Of a stretch of DNA of 64,000 nucleotides, positions 25,254 through 35,200 are shown in pieces. The first letter of the stretch is position 1. Each line of letters opens with the position of its first letter. The notes under the pieces are model-generated. The model saw nothing but the letters and a program-made list of their open reading frames with translations, was not told where the DNA came from and made no database searches. The position numbers and the translations under genes were made by a program. This DNA comes from DTU013 sp964512095 (GTDB lineage: Bacteria; Bacillota; Clostridia; Acetivibrionales; DTU013): the NCBI GenBank assembly GCA_964512095.1, contig CAZEIH010000002.1:124001-188000 (forward strand). Direction: 5' to 3'.

Positions 25254-26399
25254 ATGAAAATCCCGTTAATAGACTTAAAAGCCCAGTATTCAACAATAAA
25301 AGGCGAGATAAAGCAAACCATTGATGAGGTGCTGGAATCTCAGCATTTTATACTAGGCTCAAAGGTAGCTGAACTGGAGCGGGAAATCGCTACCTATAGT
25401 CAATGCAAATACGCACTAGGCGTATCGTCGGGAACAGATGCCTTACTGTTGGCTTTGATGGCGTTAGATATAGGACACGATGATCTGGTTATTACGACAA
25501 CCTTCACTTTTTTTGCTACAGCCGGATGTATCGCAAGGCTAGGCGCGAAGCCGCTTTTTGTGGATATCGACCCTGAAACCTTCAACATATGTCCTGAAAA
25601 ACTAGAAAATCGACTGAAAACCCTGACGAAAGAAGAGCTGTCACATGTAAAGGCTATTATCCCGGTTCATCTATTCGGACAAATGGCCGATATGGAAAGA
25701 ATCTTACCCCTCTGCCGCAAATACGACTTGAAAATCATCGAAGATGCAGCACAGGCAATTGGTTCCGAGTGCCCTTACGCAGGCAAGCTTCGCCGTGCCG
25801 GAAGCATTGGCGATATAGGCTGCTTCTCATTCTTCCCATCCAAAAATCTTGGTGGAATAGGCGATGGAGGAATGGTCGTCACAAATAATGAAGCCCTCTA
25901 TAGCAAAATGAAAATTCTTAGAACTCATGGCTCCAGCCCGAAATATTATCACAAATTCGTCGGAGGCAACTTTAGACTCGACGAGATCCAGGCAGCTGTG
26001 CTATTAGTTAAGCTGAGTTATCTGGATAGTTGGACTGAAAAAAGGCAAATAAACGCCGGAATATATGACAGCATACTTGGTGGCACCTGTAGCAAAGCCA
26101 TTATTACACCAAAGCTATTGCCAGAGTACAGGCACATATATAATCAGTATTGTATTAAAACAGAAAAACGTGATGAACTAAAGTCATGCCTTTCCGATAA
26201 TGGCGTTACTACAGAAATCTATTATCCTCTTCCTATGCATCAGCAGGAGTGTTTTTCTTACCTTGGTAATAGAATGGGTGATTTCCCGGCAGCAGAAGAG
26301 GCTGCAGCCAGTGTGCTGGCTTTACCAGTATACCCAGAGATGAGCCATGAGGCCTTGGAATACACCGCCGGACTTATCAGAGACTTTGCAGCAAAATAA
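25254..26399 (+). CDS. wbpE: DegT/DnrJ/EryC1 aminotransferase, WbpE-type
   Basis: A PLP-dependent sugar aminotransferase of 381 residues. The N-terminus (IPLIDLKAQYSTIKGEIKQT), the segment SSGTDALLLAL, the aspartate in IIEDAAQAIGS and the PLP lysine in SFFPSKNLGGIGDGGMV are all standard for the family. It would transfer an amino group to C3 of the keto sugar made by WbpB. The gene follows wbpD by 27 bases and an AGGAGG site; its stop is 14 bases from the convergent small gene. Confidence 0.92.
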   Translation: MKIPLIDLKAQYSTIKGEIKQTIDEVLESQHFILGSKVAELEREIATYSQCKYALGVSSGTDALLLALMALDIGHDDLVITTTFTFFATAGCIARLGAKPLFVDIDPETFNICPEKLENRLKTLTKEELSHVKAIIPVHLFGQMADMERILPLCRKYDLKIIEDAAQAIGSECPYAGKLRRAGSIGDIGCFSFFPSKNLGGIGDGGMVVTNNEALYSKMKILRTHGSSPKYYHKFVGGNFRLDEIQAAVLLVKLSYLDSWTEKRQINAGIYDSILGGTCSKAIITPKLLPEYRHIYNQYCIKTEKRDELKSCLSDNGVTTEIYYPLPMHQQECFSYLGNRMGDFPAAEEAAASVLALPVYPEMSHEALEYTAGLIRDFAAK

Positions 26400-26413
26400 G
26401 CTAGCAGGCATCG

Positions 26414-26722
26414 TTACTTGCGTCCAGCCTCGATTACTTTCAATCTCACCTCATGCCTATCGCTTTTTTCAATAACCAAATCAAGACTTTCTTCAGCTCT
26501 GTCAAGCCTTTTCTCATGCTGGATATATCCATCAAATAGTGTTTTTGTATAGTTGTCAAGTTTGTTCTTAATTATGACTACACTATTTGACAGTTTTTTA
26601 ATGTCCGATCTCATTTCATGCTGGTCCTCTGTCAGTTCCTTCTGGCCTTTTTCCAACAAATCCAGTCTTCCTGTGACCTCCGAATACATTTTCTCTAGCA
26701 ACTGGTATGTCTTATCCTCCAT
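26414..26722 (-). CDS. Small coiled-coil protein of unknown function
   Basis: A 102-residue, highly charged protein with continuous heptad-like repeats (residues about 3-95, for example LDLLEKGQKELTEDQHEMRS), no cysteine and no membrane segment. Similar small coiled-coil proteins are common in Clostridia; I know of no defined role. The ATG follows GGAGGTG; an extended -10 (TGATATAAT, 26746-26754) lies 24 bases upstream, so it is probably expressed on its own. Confidence 0.65.
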   Translation of the reverse strand: MEDKTYQLLEKMYSEVTGRLDLLEKGQKELTEDQHEMRSDIKKLSNSVVIIKNKLDNYTKTLFDGYIQHEKRLDRAEESLDLVIEKSDRHEVRLKVIEAGRK

Positions 26723-26745
26723 ATCCCCCACCTCCGTACCGGAAA

Positions 26746-26754
26746 ATTATATCA
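26746..26754 (-). promoter_or_regulatory. Extended -10 promoter of the small coiled-coil gene
   Basis: Minus strand TGATATAAT, without a good -35. Short distance to the GGAGG site and ATG. Confidence 0.4.
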
Positions 26755-26857
26755 CAGGCAAGTCAAAATAGAAAGAACAAAAAACCCATTATATGTCTAT
26801 CGATAGTCTATCCTTTACGTGTCTTCGCCCCATATATCAGCCTTTCTCCCCTATAAC

Positions 26858-27928
26858 CTAACTATCTTCATATTCTTCTATTTGCTTTAGTGTAAGGTCA
26901 TACATATCCTCATCGTCTAGATATGCTTTTACCCAACATGCCGTGAATTCCAGCGTCCTGTCTATATCAAGCCTGGGGCGGAATCCAAGGCCCTGCATTG
27001 CCTTAAAGGAATCAAGCTTCAGACAGTCAGTCTCGTGGGGGTTCTTGCTCCCATCCAACTCAAAACCTCCATCTTTCCCGAAGTGATAAAGAAGCCTTTT
27101 GGTAAGCCATTCAACAGGTTTAATGCTTTCGGTATCAGGCCCAAAATTCCATGGTCCCGAATATTTCAACGCTCCTTCACTGTAAAGCCTCTCAGCGAGA
27201 GTCATATACCCATACAATGGCTCCATAACGTGTTGCCATGGCCTAACAGCTTTTGGATTCCTGATAGAAAGCTTTTCATTTAAAATAATGCTTTTTATGA
27301 TATCCGGCACCAGGCGATCCTGTGCAAAGTCACCTCCGCCAACCACATTACCCGCCCGAGCTGTTGCTATGGCAACACCATGCTTCTCATAAGCTGCCAC
27401 ATTAAAAAAAGAATTAATATAAGCTGAAGCTACTAGCTCCTGACACGCCTTACTATTGGAGTATGGGTCATAGCCACCCAATCTGTCAGTTTCCCTGTAT
27501 CCCCAAAAACCTTCGCTATTCTCATAGCATTTATCTGATGTAACTACCACGACAGCCCTAACAGAAGGACATCGCCTTATTGAATCCAAAAGATTGACTG
27601 TCCCCATTACATTGGTTTCATAGGTTTCTACCGGTCTGTCATAGGAAGTCCTGACAATTGGCTGGGCTGCCAGATGAAATACTATTTCAGGGCTAGCTGC
27701 TTTCATTCCGCGCTCTAGCGCCTCTAAATCCCTTATATCACCAATAACTGAATTTATCCTGTTACCAACACCACAAATCTCAAACATGGACGGATTTGTA
27801 GGCGGCTCCAAAGCATACCCGGTTACATCAGCGCCAAGCTTATTCAGCCATATTGACAGCCATGTTCCCTTAAAGCCTGTATGGCCGGCGATGAACACCT
27901 TCTTGTCTTTGTAAAAGCTGTTGGTCAT
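26858..27928 (-). CDS. rfbG: CDP-glucose 4,6-dehydratase RfbG
   Basis: A short-chain dehydrogenase-type enzyme of 356 residues that converts CDP-glucose to CDP-4-keto-6-deoxyglucose. The N-terminal NAD motif is FIAGHTGFKGTWLSIWLNKLGA, typical of RfbG, with VVVTSDKCYEN (Thr and following residues) and the active-site YDPYSNSKACQE (Tyr-x3-Lys). The C-terminal GPWNFGPDTESIKPVEWLT is also characteristic. The start used has GAGGGGTG upstream. Last gene of the CDP-hexose cluster that starts with the large glycosyltransferase. Confidence 0.94.
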   Translation of the reverse strand: MTNSFYKDKKVFIAGHTGFKGTWLSIWLNKLGADVTGYALEPPTNPSMFEICGVGNRINSVIGDIRDLEALERGMKAASPEIVFHLAAQPIVRTSYDRPVETYETNVMGTVNLLDSIRRCPSVRAVVVVTSDKCYENSEGFWGYRETDRLGGYDPYSNSKACQELVASAYINSFFNVAAYEKHGVAIATARAGNVVGGGDFAQDRLVPDIIKSIILNEKLSIRNPKAVRPWQHVMEPLYGYMTLAERLYSEGALKYSGPWNFGPDTESIKPVEWLTKRLLYHFGKDGGFELDGSKNPHETDCLKLDSFKAMQGLGFRPRLDIDRTLEFTACWVKAYLDDEDMYDLTLKQIEEYEDS

Positions 27929-27948
27929 TTTGCCACACCCCTCAGACA

Positions 27949-28848
27949 TCACTTCTCTTCAATATTCCGCACCATCTTAATGCCGTCGAATAAACTTATA
28001 AGCCTCTGCCCGCTAATTATATTAGGTTCATTCAAATCAATACTTAGTATTTCTCTTCTCCTGTAATCCCTTTTACCCCAATCTATGTTTAGCTTATTAC
28101 CATAAACCTCTTCAAAAACGGCGACAACATCTCTTAATTTGCAGTACTCACCAGGCGCAATTATAAAAGACTTATGCATGTGAGGCTCTAATTCTTCTAC
28201 CGCTTTTATCGCTAATAAATATCCTTTCACCACATCATCTATATAAACAAATCCTACGTCCTGATCACCCGGAGACATTTCTAGCTTTGCTCCACTCTGT
28301 ACTGCTTTTTTCAGTAGTGTCATAACCTTTGGGCGCGGGTCATATGGACCATATGTATCAACAAGTTTGATTGTTACGGACCTGAGTTTTGAAACCTCTC
28401 GGTAATATTTCATAATACACTCAAACGCTTGTTTTGTAGCAGCATACAGGTTAACCGGATTATAAGCGTCTCCATTATAATTCTGCCAGTATGATCCGGT
28501 GTTAATAAAGTAATTGACACCACATGAAATTGCTGCATTTAGAACCTCAGTTCCAAAAAGTATATTACTGTTAACTAGTGAACCTATATCCTTTGCTTGA
28601 TGCTCTGCAACATAAATAGAGGCAAGATGAATTAATATATCTGGGTGTATTTCTTTAAAAATATCATTGAGTTTTTCGGGTTCACTATTGTATATATGTA
28701 TCTTAACATTGTTCTTTATGTCAGCTAGCAAATCAAATCCAGAAAACGGACGTGCAATTATATGAACCTCATAGCCTTCACAAAGCAATGTCCTGGCAAT
28801 ATTTGAGCCAATGTATCCGGTTGCGCCGGTCAATAATACATTCTTCAT
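27949..28848 (-). CDS. NAD-dependent sugar epimerase/reductase of the CDP-hexose cluster
   Basis: An extended short-chain dehydrogenase of 299 residues with VLLTGATGYIGSNIARTL at the N-terminus and the catalytic YAATKQAFECI (Tyr-x3-Lys). It resembles C4 reductases or epimerases of CDP-hexose pathways (abequose/paratose/tyvelose type). In this cluster it may reduce the 4-keto group after 3,5-epimerisation and C-methylation; that order is inferred. GAGGGATAGT precedes the ATG. Confidence 0.82.
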   Translation of the reverse strand: MKNVLLTGATGYIGSNIARTLLCEGYEVHIIARPFSGFDLLADIKNNVKIHIYNSEPEKLNDIFKEIHPDILIHLASIYVAEHQAKDIGSLVNSNILFGTEVLNAAISCGVNYFINTGSYWQNYNGDAYNPVNLYAATKQAFECIMKYYREVSKLRSVTIKLVDTYGPYDPRPKVMTLLKKAVQSGAKLEMSPGDQDVGFVYIDDVVKGYLLAIKAVEELEPHMHKSFIIAPGEYCKLRDVVAVFEEVYGNKLNIDWGKRDYRRREILSIDLNEPNIISGQRLISLFDGIKMVRNIEEK

Positions 28849-28895
28849 ACTATCCCTCACTCACCACCTTATTGGCACCTTTCAATAATGGGTTT

Positions 28896-29630
28896 TCATT
28901 TTATGCACTTCAAATATCCATCTGGTGCAACTGTGACTAAAAGCTTATTTTCATAATTATAGTCTATCTCAAATCTATCAGTCTCTTTTAAAAACTCCCA
29001 TACAGCGGTTTTTGGATTATCGCCCTTTCCCCATGGCCTGTCTGGGAAGGAAGCCTCTGGCATATCCTCTACGATTGTATCGAAAACAACCAAATAGCTG
29101 TCTTTAGACACAAGCGGCGAGTATAGTCGTAGTTCCTGCAGAACATGATCATGAGTATGAAGTGAATCCAAAATGACTAGGATATTTTTTTTGTTTTTCG
29201 CAAAAGAGTATACTTTATCTATAACACTTTGTTCAACAGACGAACCCTCTATTAATGTAATTCTCTTGAACATTTTATGCTTTTCAATTTCTGCCCTGTT
29301 ATGTTCTCTAATATCTATGTCAATTCCTAATACCTCTCCATCCCCTCCTATGATTTCAAGCATTGACGCATGAAAAATCAGTGATCCCCCATGGGCTATA
29401 CCTGTTTCAATAATTAAATCAGGCTTAACCTCCCAGATTATTTCCTGTAAAGCAATGATATCCTGAGGATATTGTATTATGGGTCTGCCAAGCCAGGTAA
29501 AATTATATGAATACTTGTGCTTAAATCCCTCCGTGAACCAATCTGCTGATAATTTTTTCAATTTCTCATTTTCGTTCATCGCCTTGATGCTACGCTGCTT
29601 TTCCAATATGAATTCTACATTTCTATTCAT
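28896..29630 (-). CDS. CmcI-family (cephalosporin hydroxylase-like) methyltransferase
   Basis: A 244-residue protein of the CmcI/cephalosporin hydroxylase family, whose members have a class I SAM-methyltransferase fold and mostly act as O-methyltransferases. Visible: PDLIIETGIAHGGSLIFHAS (SAM-binding loop), VLGIDIDIREHNRAEIEKH and the metal/acid segment NILVILDSLHTHDHVLQEL, split here as family hallmarks. In this cluster it probably methylates the sugar or glycan. Its ATG overlaps the stop of the 3,5-epimerase gene. Confidence 0.82.
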   Translation of the reverse strand: MNRNVEFILEKQRSIKAMNENEKLKKLSADWFTEGFKHKYSYNFTWLGRPIIQYPQDIIALQEIIWEVKPDLIIETGIAHGGSLIFHASMLEIIGGDGEVLGIDIDIREHNRAEIEKHKMFKRITLIEGSSVEQSVIDKVYSFAKNKKNILVILDSLHTHDHVLQELRLYSPLVSKDSYLVVFDTIVEDMPEASFPDRPWGKGDNPKTAVWEFLKETDRFEIDYNYENKLLVTVAPDGYLKCIK

Positions 29631-30175
29631 ATATCAATTTCTCCCTCTACAATAATTTTGTTGTAGGACTTATCTCTATCGGAGATGATAGAACAGGGTA
29701 ATGGCCACTTAATTCCAAAAGCCGGATCATTCCATCTGTAACCCCTGGAGCACTCCGGAAAGAAAAATTCAGACATCTGGTAAAAAACATCGGTATTATC
29801 CTCCAGTGTTTGAAAACCATGCGCATATCCTCCGGGAATATATATCATATTATATTCTGAACTGCTGAGTACAACAGATATCCACTTGCAAAAGGTAGGA
29901 GAATCAGGCCTAATATCAACAACAACATCGAACAATTCTCCCTTTGTACAGCTAACTAGCTTAGATTCCTCAAAGGGACTGCTTTGGTAATGCAATCCTC
30001 GAATAGTGCCTTTTTTCGAATTATGCGATATATTACTTTGTACAAGCTTTGAATCCAAATTTCTTTCTGTGAATTCAGAAGCACACCAAGATCTGGCAAA
30101 GAATCCCCGTTCATCCTGCTTCTTTTCAATATTAATAAGAAAAACTCCCTGTAATTCAGTCTCTTGGAATATCAT
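29627..30175 (-). CDS. dTDP-4-dehydrorhamnose 3,5-epimerase-like protein (RfbC family)
   Basis: A cupin-fold epimerase of 182 residues. The active-site histidine is in IRGLHYQSSPFEESKLV and the tyrosine/aspartate region in GYAHGFQTLEDNTDVFYQMS. There is no dTDP-sugar gene (rmlA/B/D) in the window, so the substrate is more likely a CDP-4-keto-6-deoxyhexose made by RfbF/RfbG. It follows the C-methyltransferase gene without a gap. Confidence 0.88.
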   Translation of the reverse strand: MIFQETELQGVFLINIEKKQDERGFFARSWCASEFTERNLDSKLVQSNISHNSKKGTIRGLHYQSSPFEESKLVSCTKGELFDVVVDIRPDSPTFCKWISVVLSSSEYNMIYIPGGYAHGFQTLEDNTDVFYQMSEFFFPECSRGYRWNDPAFGIKWPLPCSIISDRDKSYNKIIVEGEIDI

Positions 30176-31408
30176 TTAGATTACCTCTATTTCCGGAATA
30201 GGTATGATGAATTTTCCTCCCCACTCCCTAATAAATTCTAATTGCTGAATTATTTCATCCTTGATATTCCATGGCATTACAAATACATACTCCGGTTTTG
30301 TCTCCTTAATTTTATCAGGATCCAAAATCGGTATATGTGTGCCAGGTAAATATTTCCCCTGCTTATACGGATTTCTATCGACTGTAAAGGATATGAAATC
30401 AGTTCTTATACCACAATAATTCAAAAGAGTATTCCCTTTCGCCGGTGCTCCATAACCAACAATAACCTTTCCATCTTGCTTTAAACTTATTAGCAATTCC
30501 AAGATAGAATATTTTATTCTTTTTACATTCTCAGCAAAAAGTTTATATACATTTATACTGTTTAAGCCTCTGTTTATCTCATCACTCAAGACTTTATCAA
30601 CAGCAGAGCTGACCTTTTTGTATGTATCTGAAAAGTGCCCCACGTAGATTCGTAGTGAGCCTCCATGGGTAGGGATTTCTTCAACATCATAAATGCATAA
30701 GTCATGTGCCTTGAATATTTTTATTGCTGCTAATAAAGATATATAGGAGAAATGTTCATGATATATCGTGTCAAATTGGTTGCCTTCAATTAGCTTCAAT
30801 AAATGGGGGAATTCCAAGGTAATTGTTCCACCGGGTGCTAAAATTCTCCTCATACCTTCAACAAAATCATTTATGTCAGGCACATGGGCTAAAACATTAT
30901 TTCCTATGATCAGATCTGCGAATTGCCCACCCTTAGCTAGTTTATTGGCCAGTCCTACACCAAAAAAGTCAACTATTGTGGGAACTCCCTTCTTTGCAGC
31001 ACAAGCTGCAACGTTTGCCGCCGGCTCTATCCCAAGAACCAGTATGTCATATTCATTAAAATATTGAAGTAAATAGCCATCGTTGCTAGCGATTTCTATT
31101 ACATTAGAATCTCTACCAAGCATAAGCTTGCTAATTATCATTTGAGCATATTCTTTAGCATGGTTAAGCCAACTATCAGAATATGAGCTAAAATATGCAT
31201 ATTCACTAAATATTTCTTTCGGTGTTTGAACATCAATCACCTGAACGAGAAGGCACTCTTCACATACCATGGCATGAAGAGGATAGAAAACTTCACTCCT
31301 ATATAGATTCTTTAAGCTTATATAAGAATTAGATAATGGAGTTATGCCAAGATCCGTGAAGGTAACCGTTAGTTTTTTTCCGCAAAAACGGCATTTTGCA
31401 AAATGCAT
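30176..31408 (-). CDS. NDP-sugar C-methyltransferase with zinc-binding N-terminal domain
   Basis: A 410-residue SAM-dependent C-methyltransferase (TylC3/NovU-like three-domain type). The N-terminal zinc-binding domain carries CRFCGKKL and VCEECLLVQVID; the SAM domain reads VIEIASNDGYLLQYF; the C-terminal domain contains VGYGAPAKGNTLLNYCGI and PWNIKDEI. Such enzymes add a methyl branch at C3 of a 4-keto-6-deoxyhexose. The start has AAAGGA before the ATG; the longer frame overlaps rfbF. With rfbF, rfbG and the epimerases it suggests a branched CDP-sugar. Confidence 0.88.
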   Translation of the reverse strand: MHFAKCRFCGKKLTVTFTDLGITPLSNSYISLKNLYRSEVFYPLHAMVCEECLLVQVIDVQTPKEIFSEYAYFSSYSDSWLNHAKEYAQMIISKLMLGRDSNVIEIASNDGYLLQYFNEYDILVLGIEPAANVAACAAKKGVPTIVDFFGVGLANKLAKGGQFADLIIGNNVLAHVPDINDFVEGMRRILAPGGTITLEFPHLLKLIEGNQFDTIYHEHFSYISLLAAIKIFKAHDLCIYDVEEIPTHGGSLRIYVGHFSDTYKKVSSAVDKVLSDEINRGLNSINVYKLFAENVKRIKYSILELLISLKQDGKVIVGYGAPAKGNTLLNYCGIRTDFISFTVDRNPYKQGKYLPGTHIPILDPDKIKETKPEYVFVMPWNIKDEIIQQLEFIREWGGKFIIPIPEIEVI

Positions 31409-31430
31409 TTTATCATCCTTTCCGTGAGAA

Positions 31431-32198
31431 TCACCACACCTTCCATGGAGCTTTTCCGCTGTCCCACCAATCCTCAAGCTTGATTTTATCCCTTAGCGTA
31501 TCCATAGGATGCCAAAAACCTGTATGCTTGAATGCTGACAATTGATTATCAGAAGCCAAGTCCTCCAATGGCTTTCTCTCCCATACTGTATTATCGTCTT
31601 CTATAAGACTGAATACTTCCTTCTCCAGTACAAAATAACCGCCATTTATCCAGCTGCCATCCCCTTGGGGTTTCTCATTGAAGCTGGTTATAAGATTTTT
31701 TGTCATATCAAGAGCTCCAAATCTTCCAGGAGGCTGGACAGCTGTTAAGGTAGCTTTTGTTTTTTGCCTTTTATGGAATGAAACTAGCTTATGGATGTTT
31801 ACATTACTTACTCCATCACCATATGTAAAACAAAATGTCTCATCTCCTATAAAGTCATTAACTCTTTTCAATCTACCGCCGGTCATGGCATCATCCCCGG
31901 TATCTACCAATGTAACAGTCCAAGGCTCACAGTGATTACTGTGCACCTTCATTTCGTTATTCTTCATATTAAAGGTAATATCAGACTGGTGCAGGAAATA
32001 GTTGGCGAAATACTCCTTTATCATATAGCCCTTATACCCTAGACATATAATAAATTCATTGATATCATAGTAAGAATAAAGCTTCATAATATGCCAAAGT
32101 ATTGGTTTCCCACCGATTTCCACCATTGGCTTGGGCTTTACAGCCGTCTCCTCACTGATCCTGGTACCTAAACCACCGGCAAGAATTACCGCTTTCAT
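31431..32198 (-). CDS. rfbF: Glucose-1-phosphate cytidylyltransferase RfbF
   Basis: A nucleotidyltransferase of 255 residues that makes CDP-glucose from CTP and glucose-1-phosphate. Signature MKAVILAGGLGTRISEETAV (with the RfbF-specific ISEET) and VEIGGKPILWHIMKLYS are present, as are TYGDGVSNVNI and the C-terminal GFWHPMDTLRDK. The start used follows AGGAG. It lies four bases after the large glycosyltransferase gene and commits glucose to the CDP pathway. Confidence 0.95.
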   Translation of the reverse strand: MKAVILAGGLGTRISEETAVKPKPMVEIGGKPILWHIMKLYSYYDINEFIICLGYKGYMIKEYFANYFLHQSDITFNMKNNEMKVHSNHCEPWTVTLVDTGDDAMTGGRLKRVNDFIGDETFCFTYGDGVSNVNIHKLVSFHKRQKTKATLTAVQPPGRFGALDMTKNLITSFNEKPQGDGSWINGGYFVLEKEVFSLIEDDNTVWERKPLEDLASDNQLSAFKHTGFWHPMDTLRDKIKLEDWWDSGKAPWKVW

Positions 32199-32202
32199 CA
32201 AG

Positions 32203-35200
32203 TCAACTCCTCTCCTCAAGTACAATTTCCCCAAACCTGTTTTGAGCAACATCCATCAAAGTATCCAGTAGTAATGGATACTCATGCTTCAAATAATTAA
32301 GGAGTAGCATTGCTTCCTGTTTTGTTCTAACAGTTTCATTAAGCCTCCAATACATGTACCTAAATACCCTAAAAATAAACCATTTATCTAATTCCTCACG
32401 AGAAAATTTACCCATGCCATGGGCTATATCCCCTATTTTTTCCATCTCCTCTATATCCGCCTTTGCTGTAAGAAGAGCCTTTTCATTGTAATTATCACCT
32501 TTGCTTTTAATAGTTGTCCCTGAATTAAGACTAATAGAATCCTTGTGCAATGTGTAAGTCAAAACAATGTCATCTATAAAGCCCGCATCCCCTTTTAACA
32601 ATAATCGCAATAATATTGTTAAATCTGCGGCAAGGCAATCAGGATCACATTTTAGTATTTCAATTTTATGAGCAATATCTTTTCTAAATAATGTTGTACA
32701 AAGGTTAGGCATGTATGGATATTTCTCCATTAAATAATTAATGAAGAATTCTTCTCCGTTTATTATCGATTGATAATTTGGCTTTACACGATAGACCTTA
32801 TTCTTCCCTTCATGGTTATAATAATAGCCTGCAAAAACAAATGCCAATCTACTATTCTCATTTAACATTTTTACGGCCTTTGAAATGTATGTAGAATCAA
32901 TGAGATAATCATCGTCGCTTTGGGTCATACAGTAATCGCCCTTAGCAATTTCATAAAATGCTTTTTTGTAATTCAATGTAGGGCCAATATTTTTTTCATT
33001 CCTATTGTAAATCAGCCTTTTCTCATTTTTATAATTATTTGTCACCATTTCATAAGTTCCATCATTTGAACAATTATCGGTAACTATTACTTCAATATTA
33101 GGGTAATCCTGTTTTAAAGCATTATCAATAGCACGTTTAAGCATATCCTTCCTATTGAAAGTAGGAATAATTATACTAACCAACACAGGCTTCTCTTGTT
33201 CCTTGAATGAGTACATAGTTTTAGGTTTATTGCAAAAAATACTTCGCATTTTTCTTAGTTCTGGAGCGAGTTTGTCAAGGTTATTACTAATCCCTAATCC
33301 TTGCAGCTTTAAAAAATGCACAAATACCTCTTCACTTATCTCTCCAGTCAGATATGCCATAAGCTCAGTTTCAAAGCTTTCACCATAACCGTATAGCTTT
33401 TGGATAAGTGCTGCCCGATTATTCATCCACTCAAGCGCTTCATCTTTTGATGCGATGCCCAACTGCAAACAGTGATAACATGCAACACACTGGGCTATTA
33501 ATCCCAGCGCCAGCTTGTGTGATGATAGTGTCTTACTTAGCGAATCATCTGATGTTCTTCTAATATGGACAAGGGATTGTGTCGTACCGAGTTTCATTTC
33601 TGGATTGGCAGACAACAACCGCGAAAGCATGACAAAGTCTTCTGCTACTCTGAATTCTTTAGCAGAAGAATGAACTTTGAGGATATCGGTACATCCAATT
33701 GAGCCTCCTGCAAGCATAGCCCTTATTTCGCTATTCGATGCTATATTCTTCAAAACCTCTGCTGCGCTTCTGTCTTTATAACAGTTTCTGTCGTAACCAA
33801 GCTCAATTACACCATTACTAAAATTTAGCAGGTACCGTGGAATCATAAGAATATACTCGTTATTTAGCTTCTCAATGTCGATTAATGCTTGTTCTCCATC
33901 AATACATAAAAGCATATCATCATCGTCAACAAAGGCAGTAAAGCGTGTCCTTATCTTCTGCAGACCTGTCCGCCTACTTTCCGCTAAACCCTCATTCAAC
34001 TGTTTCCATATAATATCAGCATTGTATATCTCTTTGTTATTATTTATGAAGTCCAACTGTTCCGTCTCTTCAGTAGAGCAGTCATCTACTATCATTTTAG
34101 ATTGATTTCCTAATTTGAGGCCTTTATCCATATCCTCCTTAAGCATTCTCCCACGGTTATAATTTGGTATCAGAACCGTGAGGTTCTTATGCAATAGCTC
34201 TGCAGGCTGCTCTTTACTTTCAAGTATATCCTTTACTCTATCAATAATCCTTCGAAATGAAAGCAGCTCAGATATCTGGCCTGTTATTTTGCCAAGCTCA
34301 CTCTCCAGTGAGTAGTTTGCTATCACAAACCTTCTATACTCACCAGTCTCATACACCCCACTGATTACCGCCTCTGCAGCTTCGTCGATTGTATTCCAGA
34401 TATACTGGTCCGGATATATTTCTCTCGCCCCTACAAAATTATGTATCACAGGCTTAATACCTTTACACATAGCTTGCATTATACTCAGGTTTTGTGATTC
34501 CAGTAAACTGGTACAAAGTATGTAGTTTTTATCTTCCAGCCACTGATTTATATCCTCCTGCCAACCTTCAAAAATAATGTTCTCTGCAATACCTAATTCT
34601 TCCGCCATCTGCCAAAAATATAGCTCATAACGAGGATCCTGGTACTTGCCTGCTATATAAAGCTTATACCTTTTATCTCTCTTATGTATTGCATAAAAGG
34701 TGTGCAAAAGCAGCATCGGTCCCTTTTTATAGTTTATGTAACCCACATATGCTATGTTGAAGCCATTATTCCTCTTTCTAAAGGGATATCGGCCAACGTC
34801 GATTCCGTTTGGAATAACTACAGTTTTCTCAGATGCTAAACTCCTGCATCCTGTTAAAACATACTCCCTGATATGCTCAGCGATAAAAACTACTTTGTCC
34901 ACATTTGTCCATGTAACCTTCTGTGTATAATCAGTAAAGGCTTCATAGCTATGGAGCCTGCATATAATCTTCCTTTGCTGGGCCAAAGGCAGCCTGCTCC
35001 CATAAGCCACCAGTTCATCGCACCATTCAAACCAACAAATATCGGCCCATTCCATGCCTTCATCTATTTGCTTGAAATCACCTACTATTATCTTTCTAAC
35101 CCAGTAATCATCTAATAATCCTTTGATTATATCTCCAAGAAAGCTATCCATTCCGGCCTTGACAAAAATAACAATCTTTGCACGATTTTCTACAGCGAGA

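Noticed and set aside
29627..30175. dTDP-rhamnose pathway
   Set aside because: Only the 3,5-epimerase-like gene is present; rmlA, rmlB and rmlD are absent while CDP-glucose genes are adjacent.
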